NCBI RefSeq assembly: GCF_021129235.1
Contig: NZ_JAJOMA010000018.1
Span: 62,001-126,000 of the forward strand
DNA: 64,000 nucleotides
Reading direction: 5' to 3'
Source of the DNA: Kineosporia mesophila
GTDB lineage: Bacteria > Actinomycetota > Actinomycetes > Actinomycetales > Kineosporiaceae
The notes under the pieces were generated by a model that was given only the letters and a program-made list of their open reading frames with translations, made no database searches and was not told the DNA's origin. Each line of letters opens with the position of its first letter. Position 1 is the first letter of the stretch. Positions 55,970-64,000 of this stretch are shown here, piece after piece. Both the position numbers and the translations under genes were made by a program.

Positions 55970-58900
55970 ATGAGCACACAAACCTGGGACCGGGCTGTAC
56001 GCGAGCTGCGGGTTGACCTGAACGACGTGTCCCTGAGTGACGCCCGCCGGATCGGCCGTCAGCTCGATTCCGTGCTGCACTCACGCCGCCGCAGCGACGA
56101 CGAGAAGACGGCCGAACTGGCCCGGATCGAACGGGAGATCGGCACGGCGCGGGCGAAGGTTGAGACCCGCCGCGCCGCCGTGCCCACGATCACCTATCCG
56201 GAGCAGCTGCCGGTCAGTCAGCGTCGTGACGACCTGATGAAGGCGATCGCCGAGAACCAGGTCGTGATCGTCGCGGGCGAAACCGGTTCGGGCAAGACCA
56301 CCCAGCTGCCGAAGATCTGCCTGGAACTGGGCCGCGGCGTGCGCGGGCTGATCGGGCACACCCAGCCCCGGCGCCTGGCCGCCCGTTCGGTGGCCGAGCG
56401 CATCGCCGAGGAGGTCGGCTCCGAGCTCGGCGAAACCATCGGCTATACAGTGCGTTTCACCGACCAGGCGAGCGACTCGACCCTGGTCCGGCTGATGACC
56501 GACGGCATCCTGCTGGCCGAGATCCAGCGCGACCGGCTGCTGTCCCGCTACGACACGATCATCATCGACGAGGCGCACGAGCGCAGTCTGAACATCGACT
56601 TCCTGCTCGGTTACCTCAAGCAACTGCTCCCCCGCCGCCCCGACCTGAAAATCATCATCACCTCGGCCACGATCGACCCGCAGGCGTTCTCCCGGCACTT
56701 CGCCGACGCGCCGATCGTCGAGGTCTCGGGCCGTACCTACCCGGTCGAGGTGCGCTACCGGCCCCTGGTGCTGGTCGAGGAGACCGACGAAGAGGGCATC
56801 GTCAGCGAGATCACCCGCGACCCGATCGAGGCCGTGATCGAGGCGGTCGACGAGCTCGAGGCGCAGGGACCGGGCGACGTCCTGGTCTTCTTCAGCGGCG
56901 AGCGCGAGATCCGCGACGCCGCCGAGGCTCTCAACCGGCACGTGGGCGCGCACACCGAAGTGGTGCCGCTGTACGCCCGCCTCAGCGCGGCCGAGCAGCA
57001 CAAGGTCTTCTCCCCGCACAGCGGCCGGCGCATCGTGCTGGCCACGAACGTCGCCGAGACCTCGCTCACCGTGCCGGGAATCCGCTACGTGATCGACCCC
57101 GGCACGGCGCGCATCAGCCGCTACAGCTTCCGCACCAAGGTGCAGCGGCTGCCGATCGAGCCGGTCTCGCAGGCCTCGGCCAACCAGCGCAAAGGCCGCT
57201 GCGGACGGCTCTCCGACGGCATCTGCATCCGCCTCTACAGCGAGGACGACTTCGAGAACCGGCCCCCGTTCACCGATCCCGAGATCCTGCGCACCAACCT
57301 GGCGGCGGTCATCCTGCAGATGACGTCGCTGAACCTCGGCGAGGTGGAGAAGTTCCCCTTCCTCGACCCGCCCGACCCGCGCCAGATCAAAGACGGTGTG
57401 GCGCTGCTGCACGAGCTCGGGGCGATCGACCCGGCCGAGACCGACGCGCGCAAGCGCCTCACCGGCATGGGCCGCACCCTGGCCCAGCTGCCGGTCGACC
57501 CGCGCCTGGCCCGCATGCTCGTCGAGGCCGACCGGAACGGCTGCCTGGGCGACGTTCTCGTCATCGTGGCAGCGCTGTCGATCCAGGACCCGCGCGAGCG
57601 GCCGAGCGACCAACAGGCCCAGGCCGACCAGTCGCACGCCCGCTTCAAAGACCCGCGCTCGGACTTCCTGGCCTACATCAACCTCTGGAACTACGTCGTC
57701 GGCAAGCAGAAGGAGTACGGCTCCGGGCGCTTTCGCCGGATGTGCCGCGACGAGTTCCTGCACGGCCAGCGCATCCGCGAGTGGCAGGACCTGCACGGTC
57801 AGCTGCGCCAGGTGCTGCGCAGCGCCGGGATCCGGGTGGCGGGTGGACGCGCGACGTCCAGTTTCGATCCCGACGCGGCCGATGTGGAGGAGATCGAGGA
57901 CGCGTTGGAGCCCGTCGACGACGGGACGGCCGAGAAGGTGCATCTCTCCCTGCTGTCCGGTCTGCTCTCGCAGGTCGGCCTGAAGGAGGGTGAGACCCGG
58001 GAGTACCTGGGCGCCCGAAGCGCGAAGTTCGCGATCCAGCCCGGTTCGGCCCTGGTGCGCAGTACTCCCCGCTGGGTGATGGTGGGCGAGCTGGTGGAGA
58101 CCACCCGGCTCTGGGGCCGCACCGCCGCGCGCATCGACCCGCTGTGGATCGAGCGGCTGGGCGGGCACCTGGTCAGGCGGCACTACAGCGAGCCGCGCTG
58201 GGAACGGAAGCGCGGCTCCGCCGTGGCGACGGAACGTGTGACGCTGTACGGCATTCCGGTGGTCACGGGCCGCACGGTGGGCTACGGCCGGATCGACCCG
58301 GAGGTCTCGCGCGAGCTGTTCGTCCGGCACGCCCTGGTCGAGGGCGACTGGCGCACCCAGCACGAGTTCTTCCACGAGAACCGCAAGCTGCTGGGTGATG
58401 TCGAGTCGCTGGAGGACAAGGTCCGGCGCCGCGACATCGTGGTGGACGACCAGGCCCTGTTCGACTTCTACGACGAGCGCATCCCCGCCGACGTGGTGTC
58501 GGTGGCGCACTTCGACTCGTGGTGGAAGAAGGCCCGCCGCGACCGGCCGGACCAGCTGAGCTTCTGGACCTCCATGCTCTTCGCCCCCGAGGCCCCCCAG
58601 GTCGCGGCCGAGGACTACCCGGCCGCCTGGCGGGCCGCCGGGCTGGACCTGAAGGTGACCTACCAGTTCGAGCCGGGCACGGCCGCCGACGGCGTGACCG
58701 TGCACCTGCCCCTGGCCGCGCTGAACCAGGTGCGCGAGCAGGACTTCGAGTGGCAGATCCCGGGCCTGCGCACGGAACTGGTCACCGAGCTGATCCGCTC
58801 ACTGCCCAAGCCGATCCGCAAGGGCCTGAGCCCGGCCCCCGACCGGGCCAAGGGGGTGCTGGATCGGCTGGCCGACACCGAACCCGGCTCCGAGCCGCTG

Positions 58901-59980
58901 TTCCCGGCGCTGGAGGACGAGCTGTACGAGCTGACCGGGGTCGACATCCCGGAGGGCTCGTGGGACCTGACCAAGGTGCCCGACCACCTGCTGGTGACGT
59001 TCCGGGTGCACGACGAGAAGGGCGCGCGCCTGGCCGAGGGCAAGAGCCTGGCGAAGCTGCGGGAGAAGCTCCGGCCGAAGCTGCGTCAGGAGATCTCCTC
59101 CGCCGTCGCCCAGGTCGAGGCGAAGAACCTGAAGACCTTTCCGGAGAAGGCCGTTCCGCGCAGCGTGGAGCACCGGGTCGCGGGTCTCACCGTGCAGGGC
59201 CACCCGGCGCTGGTCGACCGGGGCGACCACGTCGACGTGAAGGTGCTGGAGACCCCGGAGGAACAGCGCCGGGCGATGAAGGCGGGCACCCGGCGGCTGC
59301 TCCTGCTGAACATGGCCTCGCCGGCCAAGAGTGTGCTCGCCCGCCTCAGCAACCGGCAGAAGCTGGCGCTGGCCCAGGCCCCGCACAAGACGCCGTCCGA
59401 CCTGTTCGACGACTGCCTGGGGGCGGCCGTCGACCATCTCGTCGACCTGTGCGGCGGACCGGCCTGGGACAAGCCGGCTTTCGAGTCGCTCCTGCTCCTG
59501 GTCCGGCAGGATGTCCACCCGACCGTGACCGACGCACTGGCCACGACGTCCACCGTTCTGGGTCTGGCCCGGGAGATCGAGCTGGAGCTGAAGACCACGT
59601 CGAGCCCGGCCCTGCTGCCCGGCCTGACCGATCTGCGGTCGCAGCTGGCGGCGCTGGTGTTCCCGGGCTTCGTGACCGCGACCGGTGCGACCAAGCTGCC
59701 CGACCTCGTCCGTTATCTCCAGGCGATGCAGCGCCGGCTGGAGAAACTTCCCGAGCGCTACCAGCGCGACCGGGGCCTGCAGGAACAGGTTCTGGCCCTG
59801 CGGGCCGAGTTCCAGGCGGCCGTGGCGAAACTGCCGGCTCCCCGGCGGCACAGCGACGACGTGATCGGGGTCCGCTGGATGCTCGAGGAACTACGCGTCA
59901 GCCTCTTCGGCTCCGGCCTGAAAACCGCCTACCCGGTGTCGGAGCAGCGGGTGCGCAAGGCGATCAGCGACCTGCGGTGA
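55970..59980 (+). CDS. hrpA: ATP-dependent RNA helicase HrpA
   Basis: 1336 residues of the DEAH-box helicase family: Walker A GETGSGKTTQLPKI (about 102), DEAHERS (about 200), SATID, and QRKGRCGRL in the second RecA domain, followed by helicase-associated and OB domains and a long C-terminal DUF3418 region (from about 780), the HrpA signature. Acts on mRNA or stalled ribosomes. The ATG at 55970 lacks a strong ribosome-binding site, but conserved sequence starts here. It converges on the MarR gene. Confidence 0.95.
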   Translation: MSTQTWDRAVRELRVDLNDVSLSDARRIGRQLDSVLHSRRRSDDEKTAELARIEREIGTARAKVETRRAAVPTITYPEQLPVSQRRDDLMKAIAENQVVIVAGETGSGKTTQLPKICLELGRGVRGLIGHTQPRRLAARSVAERIAEEVGSELGETIGYTVRFTDQASDSTLVRLMTDGILLAEIQRDRLLSRYDTIIIDEAHERSLNIDFLLGYLKQLLPRRPDLKIIITSATIDPQAFSRHFADAPIVEVSGRTYPVEVRYRPLVLVEETDEEGIVSEITRDPIEAVIEAVDELEAQGPGDVLVFFSGEREIRDAAEALNRHVGAHTEVVPLYARLSAAEQHKVFSPHSGRRIVLATNVAETSLTVPGIRYVIDPGTARISRYSFRTKVQRLPIEPVSQASANQRKGRCGRLSDGICIRLYSEDDFENRPPFTDPEILRTNLAAVILQMTSLNLGEVEKFPFLDPPDPRQIKDGVALLHELGAIDPAETDARKRLTGMGRTLAQLPVDPRLARMLVEADRNGCLGDVLVIVAALSIQDPRERPSDQQAQADQSHARFKDPRSDFLAYINLWNYVVGKQKEYGSGRFRRMCRDEFLHGQRIREWQDLHGQLRQVLRSAGIRVAGGRATSSFDPDAADVEEIEDALEPVDDGTAEKVHLSLLSGLLSQVGLKEGETREYLGARSAKFAIQPGSALVRSTPRWVMVGELVETTRLWGRTAARIDPLWIERLGGHLVRRHYSEPRWERKRGSAVATERVTLYGIPVVTGRTVGYGRIDPEVSRELFVRHALVEGDWRTQHEFFHENRKLLGDVESLEDKVRRRDIVVDDQALFDFYDERIPADVVSVAHFDSWWKKARRDRPDQLSFWTSMLFAPEAPQVAAEDYPAAWRAAGLDLKVTYQFEPGTAADGVTVHLPLAALNQVREQDFEWQIPGLRTELVTELIRSLPKPIRKGLSPAPDRAKGVLDRLADTEPGSEPLFPALEDELYELTGVDIPEGSWDLTKVPDHLLVTFRVHDEKGARLAEGKSLAKLREKLRPKLRQEISSAVAQVEAKNLKTFPEKAVPRSVEHRVAGLTVQGHPALVDRGDHVDVKVLETPEEQRRAMKAGTRRLLLLNMASPAKSVLARLSNRQKLALAQAPHKTPSDLFDDCLGAAVDHLVDLCGGPAWDKPAFESLLLLVRQDVHPTVTDALATTSTVLGLAREIELELKTTSSPALLPGLTDLRSQLAALVFPGFVTATGATKLPDLVRYLQAMQRRLEKLPERYQRDRGLQEQVLALRAEFQAAVAKLPAPRRHSDDVIGVRWMLEELRVSLFGSGLKTAYPVSEQRVRKAISDLR

Positions 59981-59992
59981 ACCACCCTGTTC

Positions 59993-60484
59993 TCACTCGC
60001 CGCCGGGCGGGGGCGGTACCAGCGTGCCGTCCGGGTCGATCTTGGCCAGGATCGCCGAGGAGATCTCGTTGAGCTGCTGCACCTGCTCGGCGGTGAGAGC
60101 GTCGAACACGAAGCGGCGCACCGCCCCGACGTGGCCCGGGGCGAACTCGGAGATGGCGTTCATGCCGTCGTCGGTCATCTGGGCCACCTGGCCGCGACCG
60201 TCTTCGGCGGCCCGGGCCCTCTGCACGTAGCCGCGGTTCTCCAGCCGGCTGATGGTGTGCGAGAGCCGGCTGGGCGAACTGCTGGAGCGGGCGGCCAGCT
60301 CACTCATCCGCAGGGCCCGGTCGGGCGCCTCGGAGAGCATGGCCAGCGCGAAGTAGGCGAAGTGGGTGAGCTGCGCGTCGTGCTGCAGCTGGGCATCGAG
60401 GGAGGCCGGTAGCAGGGTGAAGACCGCGGCGAACTTCCGCCAGGCCTTCTGTTCCTCTTCGCTCAGCCACTGCGGTTCACTCAC
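59993..60484 (-). CDS. MarR-family transcriptional regulator
   Basis: 163 residues: a winged helix-turn-helix (MSELAARSSSSPSRLSHTIS, then RLENRGYVQRARAAEDGRGQ) flanked by dimer helices. The Ser-rich recognition helix and the RLENRGY pattern are typical of the family. Ligand unknown. It is divergent from the 5'-3' exonuclease gene across 170 bp. Confidence 0.93.
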   Translation of the reverse strand: MSEPQWLSEEEQKAWRKFAAVFTLLPASLDAQLQHDAQLTHFAYFALAMLSEAPDRALRMSELAARSSSSPSRLSHTISRLENRGYVQRARAAEDGRGQVAQMTDDGMNAISEFAPGHVGAVRRFVFDALTAEQVQQLNEISSAILAKIDPDGTLVPPPPGGE

Positions 60485-60586
60485 CGGGACACCTTATCCA
60501 GGGTTTTTGCCCCGTGACCCCGTGGGACGCTCCGGCCGTTTCCCCCAGCAACAAGTGGCATGACTCACAACGCTGTGCACACGGTC

Positions 60587-60602
60587 GAACACTCGTTCGA
60601 GA
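60587..60602. promoter_or_regulatory. LexA (SOS) box upstream of the 5'-3' exonuclease
   Basis: TCGAACACTCGTTCGA, a perfect TCGAAC-N4-GTTCGA match, 52 bp before the exonuclease start and on the far side of the MarR start. It is the second perfect site in the window. It is expected to place the exonuclease under SOS control. Confidence 0.88.
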
Positions 60603-60654
60603 TTTTGCCCGGTGATGCGTGCGCGGACCGGATCCAGGCGGCATCCTGGAACGC

Positions 60655-61722
60655 GTGCCCGTACCCCTGCTGCTGGCTGTCGACGGCAACAGCCTCCTGC
60701 ACCGCGCTCACCACGCGATGTCGCAGGGGGATCTGCGCGATGCCGACGGCGCGCCGATCTGGGCGCTGAAGGGTCTCATCAGTTTCCTGGCCACCGCCTC
60801 GGCCCGGCTGCGACCCGATGCGCTGGTGGTCGGCTTCGACTGCGCGGCCGGTGAGTCGGTGCGGCGCGGGGACTACGACGGGTACAAGGCGCACCGCCCG
60901 GAGAAATCCGAAGACCTCTGTCTCCAGCTCGACGCCGCCCCCGGTTTCCTGGCCGCCGCCGGCGTCACCGTGGTGGTGCCGAAGGGCTACGAGGCGGACG
61001 ACGTGATGGCCTCCTCGGCCCGGGCCGCCCGCAAGCACGGCTGGCAGGCCACCGTGGTGACCAGCGACCGCGACATGTTCGCCCTGGTCGACCAGAACAC
61101 CTCGGTGCTGCGGGTGATGAACGGGGGCATCGACGGCTCCCCGCTGATCGACCCGCAAGGGCTGCAGGCGCAGTACGGCGTGCGGCCCGACCAGTACAAG
61201 GACTTCGCCGCCCTGCGGGGAGACGCCTCCGACAACCTGCCCGGCGCCTTCGGCGTCGGCCCCAAGCGCGCCGCGAAGCTGCTCGCCGAGTTCGACACGG
61301 TCGAGAGGGTCTACGAGATCCTCGACGAGGGGCGTGAGGACGAGGTGGCCACCCTGATCGGGCCGGCCGCCACGGCCGCGCTGGCCGGCGAGGAGGCCCG
61401 GGCCAACGTCGCCCGCAACCAGCACCTGATGGAGCTGCGGCGCGACCTGCGTCTGCCGAAGATCGCCACGATGGCCCTGCCGCTCGATCAGGACCGCCTT
61501 CAGGGCACGCTGCGCGCCCGCGACATCCGGCTCGGTGGTTCGTTGTGGTCGCTCACCGGCGGCGAGCCGCCGTCCTGGTACGGCGAGCGCGTCTACGGCC
61601 AGGGCCCGCGCCGGCCGGCCGCGCCTCCCGACCGGGTGATCACCCTGCCGCGCCCCCTGGGCAACCGGGCGTCCCGGAAAGCCGCGGCCCTGGCCGACGC
61701 CGGGCAGATGTCGCTGTTCTAG
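60655..61722 (+). CDS. 5'-3' exonuclease / flap endonuclease (PolA N-domain-like)
   Basis: 355 residues from GTG 60655 (VPVPLLLAVDGNSLLHRA); GTG 60619 is possible but lacks similarity. A stand-alone 5' nuclease related to the first domain of DNA polymerase I and to mycobacterial FenA: the acidic residues are seen in LAVDGNS, GFDCAAGES, EADDVMASSA, TSDRDMFALVD, RGDASDNLPGAFGVGPKRAA (helix-turn-helix H3TH). The C-terminus is disordered and ends QMSLF, which matches the sliding-clamp-binding consensus QxxLF. A perfect LexA box lies upstream. Confidence 0.93.
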   Translation: MPVPLLLAVDGNSLLHRAHHAMSQGDLRDADGAPIWALKGLISFLATASARLRPDALVVGFDCAAGESVRRGDYDGYKAHRPEKSEDLCLQLDAAPGFLAAAGVTVVVPKGYEADDVMASSARAARKHGWQATVVTSDRDMFALVDQNTSVLRVMNGGIDGSPLIDPQGLQAQYGVRPDQYKDFAALRGDASDNLPGAFGVGPKRAAKLLAEFDTVERVYEILDEGREDEVATLIGPAATAALAGEEARANVARNQHLMELRRDLRLPKIATMALPLDQDRLQGTLRARDIRLGGSLWSLTGGEPPSWYGERVYGQGPRRPAAPPDRVITLPRPLGNRASRKAAALADAGQMSLF

Positions 61723-61749
61723 CGGTCCCACCGCGGCGCAGGACAGGGT

Positions 61750-61920
61750 CTCCCGGGCGCCGGTACACGCCAGCAGGGCGAAGGCCTGCCCGGCGGTGGC
61801 GATCAGCAGGACACGCCGGGCGCCGAACCGGTCACACGCCCGTCCGGCCCCGAAAGACCCTGCGACACCGATTGCTCCGGCGATCGTCAGCCCCAGGCCG
61901 ACCGTGGTGGCGGGCAGCCC
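61750..61920 (-). pseudogene. MFS transporter relic
   Basis: On the minus strand, about 55 codons read LPATTVGLGLTIAGAIGVAG, then CDRFGARRVLLIATAGQAFA and further hydrophobic residues. This matches a major-facilitator helix-2/loop/helix-3 segment with its DRFGARR loop. No start or remainder of a transporter surrounds it; it runs into the exonuclease 3' end on one side and loses similarity on the other. It is a decayed fragment. Confidence 0.7.
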
Positions 61921-62089
61921 GGATGTTCGACGGCCCTTCCCCCACGCCGGGCTGCTCACCTCCGACCGGTCCGGCCGGTCGGTGCTCTACCGGCAGTCCG
62001 GCCTGGGCGAGGCCCCGGTGACCCGCCCGGGCACCGATGACCGGCGTCCTGGGGTGCAAAAGCCCTGTTCACCCCGATACCGTGCGCGG

Positions 62090-62812
62090 ATGAGCCACGG
62101 ACGGCGTTCAGCACTGCTCGACCAGCTCGAGCCACGCCGCACCGGCAGCCCGCAGCAGGCGATCCTCGACGAGCTGCGGCGCGTGATCCTCGACGGCGGG
62201 GTGCCGCCCGGCACCCCGATCCCCCTCGCCGAGGTGGCGGCGCTGTTCGGGGTCAGCCCGATCCCGGTGCGCGAGGCCCTGAAGACGCTGGTGGGCGAGA
62301 ATCTGGTGGCGCACCGGCCGAACGCCGGGTACGTGGTGGCGCAGCTGACCCGCCGCGAGCTGGCCGAGATCTACCTGGTGCGTGGAGTGTTGGAGTCCGC
62401 GGCCCTGCGGGCGGCGATCGAGACGGCGACACAGGACGATGTGGTCGCCGCCCGTGAGGCCCATGCGGCTCTCGAGGCGCTCCAGACCGACTGGGATCCG
62501 CGCAGTTATCACCGGGAGAGCCGGCACTTCCATCTGGCGCTGATCATGCCCTGCCGGATGCAGCGCCTGCTGCGGATGTTCGAGTCGGCGTGGAACGTGA
62601 CCGAGCCGTTCCAGCCGATGCGCTGGCTGGAACCCTCCGCCCGCGAGCACCTGCACGGGGAACACACGGCGATGCTGGAGGCATTCGTCGCCCGCGACGG
62701 TGACGTGCTGCTCGACGTCGCCGCGCGGCACCACCAGCGTCTGGAGTCGGTGATCGCCGTGCTCCCCGAGCGGGCGGGACTGCTGGCCGACCCCGGCGGG
62801 GAAGATATATGA
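62090..62812 (+). CDS. GntR/FadR-family (FCD domain) regulator
   Basis: 240 residues: winged helix (QAILDELRRVILDGGVPPGT, PLAEVAALFGVSPIPVREAL) followed by an FCD-type ligand-binding domain (LAEIYLVRGVLESAALRAAI, RESRHFHLALI). It precedes an NCS1-type permease gene by 79 bp in the same direction and likely controls it in response to a purine, pyrimidine or hydantoin. ATG 62090 is chosen because conserved sequence begins shortly after; the upstream frame is an MFS-relic antisense ORF. Confidence 0.92.
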   Translation: MSHGRRSALLDQLEPRRTGSPQQAILDELRRVILDGGVPPGTPIPLAEVAALFGVSPIPVREALKTLVGENLVAHRPNAGYVVAQLTRRELAEIYLVRGVLESAALRAAIETATQDDVVAAREAHAALEALQTDWDPRSYHRESRHFHLALIMPCRMQRLLRMFESAWNVTEPFQPMRWLEPSAREHLHGEHTAMLEAFVARDGDVLLDVAARHHQRLESVIAVLPERAGLLADPGGEDI

Positions 62813-62891
62813 ACTGCGTCATCGGCCAGCAACAATCCGCACCTAGCGTCATGAGGGCCCCTTCACCCCTGATGCCCGCCGGGAGCAGTCG

Positions 62892-64000
62892 ATGGCCGAA
62901 GACCTCTCAGTCCACCTGACCCCCGATCACCCGGCCGGTGTGCCGCTGATCAAGGAGGGCTACGACCCCCGCCTCACCAACCAGGACCTCGCGCCGCTGG
63001 CCGAGCAGAAATGGGGCACGTACAACATTTTCGCGTTCTGGATGTCCGACGTGCACAGCGTCGGCGGCTACGTGACCGCGGGAAGTCTCTTCGCGCTCGG
63101 CCTGACCTCCTGGCAGGTGCTCATCTCGCTGGTCGTCGGCATCGTCATCGTCCAGTTCTTCTGCAATCTGGTGGCGAAACCCAGCCAGGTTTCCGGTGTT
63201 CCGTACCCGGTGATCTGCCGCGCGCCGTTCGGCGTGAAGGGCGCGAACATCCCGGCCATCATCCGGGGCTCGATCGCGGTGGCCTGGTACGGCATCCAGA
63301 CCTACCTGGCCTCGGCCGCGCTCGACGTGGTGATGGTGCGCCTGTTCGACGGCCTCGCGCCCTACGCCGACGCCTCGCGACACGGGTTCCTCGGGCTCTC
63401 CACCCTCGGCTGGGGCACGTACGCCCTGCTCTGGGTGCTTCAGGCGGGTGTGTTCTGGATGGGCATGGAGAGCATCCGCCGGTTCATCGACTTCTGCGGA
63501 CCGGCCGTCTACGTGGTGATGTTCGCGCTCTGCGGCTACCTGCTGTGGAAATCGGAATGGCATGTGGCGCTAAACCTGTCGTCGGAGAACCGGTCTGGCT
63601 GGCAGGTGGTCACCACCATGCTCTCGGCGATCGCCCTGGTGGTCTCGTACTTCTCCGGCCCGATGCTGAACTTCGGTGACTTCTCCCGCTACGGGCGCAG
63701 TTTCGACGCGGTCAAGCGTGGCAACCTCCTCGGTCTGCCGGTGAACTTCCTGGTCTTCTCCATCCTCACCGTGGTCACCGCGGCCGCCACCCTGCCGGTG
63801 TTCGGCGAGCTGATCACCGACCCGGTCGAGACGGTCTCGCGCATCGACAACACCTTCGCCATCGTGCTCGGCGCGCTGACCTTCACCACCGCCACGATCG
63901 GCATCAACATCGTCGCGAACTTCATCTCACCCGCCTTCGACTTCTCGAACGTCAGCCCGCAGCGGATCAGCTGGCGGATGGGCGGCATGATCGCGGCGGT
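62892..64000 (+). CDS. NCS1-family nucleobase permease, partial (3' end outside window)
   Basis: About 369 codons are visible; the gene continues past the right edge. It starts MAEDLSVHLTPDHPAGVP, has NQDLAPLAEQKWGTYNIFAF and membrane helices typical of NCS1 (cytosine/purine/hydantoin/allantoin) symporters, such as CRAPFGVKGANIPAIIRG and DFSRYGRS. The substrate cannot be told from the visible part. The adjacent GntR gene upstream is its likely regulator. Confidence 0.92.
   Translation, partial: MAEDLSVHLTPDHPAGVPLIKEGYDPRLTNQDLAPLAEQKWGTYNIFAFWMSDVHSVGGYVTAGSLFALGLTSWQVLISLVVGIVIVQFFCNLVAKPSQVSGVPYPVICRAPFGVKGANIPAIIRGSIAVAWYGIQTYLASAALDVVMVRLFDGLAPYADASRHGFLGLSTLGWGTYALLWVLQAGVFWMGMESIRRFIDFCGPAVYVVMFALCGYLLWKSEWHVALNLSSENRSGWQVVTTMLSAIALVVSYFSGPMLNFGDFSRYGRSFDAVKRGNLLGLPVNFLVFSILTVVTAAATLPVFGELITDPVETVSRIDNTFAIVLGALTFTTATIGINIVANFISPAFDFSNVSPQRISWRMGGMIAA

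Overview
The window is chromosomal core DNA from a high-GC Gram-positive bacterium (Actinomycetota). This is shown by a SepH-type FtsZ regulator, a C-terminal-cysteine ferrochelatase of the coproporphyrin pathway, an HrdB/SigA-type principal sigma factor with a long low-complexity N-terminus, a SAM-IV riboswitch before metY-metX, actinobacterial LexA boxes (TCGAAC-N4-GTTCGA), and many actinobacterial DUF families (DUF3093, DUF3710, DUF4193, DUF4192, DUF5998, DUF397). The gene set would fit a Kineosporia-like or other filamentous/soil actinomycete, but the genus is inference.

Layout. 1-6.3 kb: DUF3710 (partial), dut, DUF3093, DUF4193, a small hypothetical, an inositol-phosphatase family gene overlapping cpfC, then sepH. 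6.4-10.9 kb (minus): an alkaline-phosphatase-superfamily gene, DUF5998 and a GNAT/acyl-CoA-synthetase fusion. 11.0-14.2 kb: a nitroreductase, three tandem related micro-ORFs (37, 37 and 14 codons) and an ABC exporter. 14.2-26.6 kb: DUF456, a small zinc-ribbon protein, parE behind a perfect LexA box, a degenerate GGDEF protein, a CGNR regulator divergent from a methyltransferase, parC, a LysR/MFS divergent pair and the principal sigma factor. 27-33.6 kb: an HhH-GPD protein, a universal stress protein, a NUDIX hydrolase, the SAM-IV-controlled metY-metX operon, DUF4192 and a matrixin-like protease. 33.7-42 kb: a diguanylate cyclase, a PPi-type phosphofructokinase, YccF, an ABC-F protein, an ATP-dependent DNA ligase and a PAP2 phosphatase. 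42-52.4 kb: DUF397, a PAC2 protein, a glycine-rich PadR regulator, a PhoD-like phosphatase, a class B PBP, a GT87 protein, an M50 peptidase, an SRPBCC protein and prs. 53-64 kb: a large exported protein with a FlgD-like Ig domain, a Rieske lipoprotein, hrpA, a MarR regulator, a 5'-3' exonuclease behind a second perfect LexA box, an MFS relic, and a GntR regulator next to a truncated NCS1 permease.

Themes. DNA topology, repair and stress functions are concentrated here: parE, parC, two LexA boxes, the ligase, the 5' exonuclease with a clamp-binding tail, the HhH-GPD protein, dut and NUDIX. Divergent regulator/target pairs with visible dyad operators recur. Four near-identical 83-bp palindromes plus one 73-bp hybrid copy, all intergenic, form an interspersed repeat family not explained by any transposase in the window.

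Most promising candidates for something undescribed: the micro-ORF/ABC-exporter cassette at 11.8-14.2 kb, the 83-bp palindrome family, and SOS-box control of parE and of the clamp-tethered 5' exonuclease. No tRNA, rRNA, CRISPR array, intact insertion sequence or prophage was seen.
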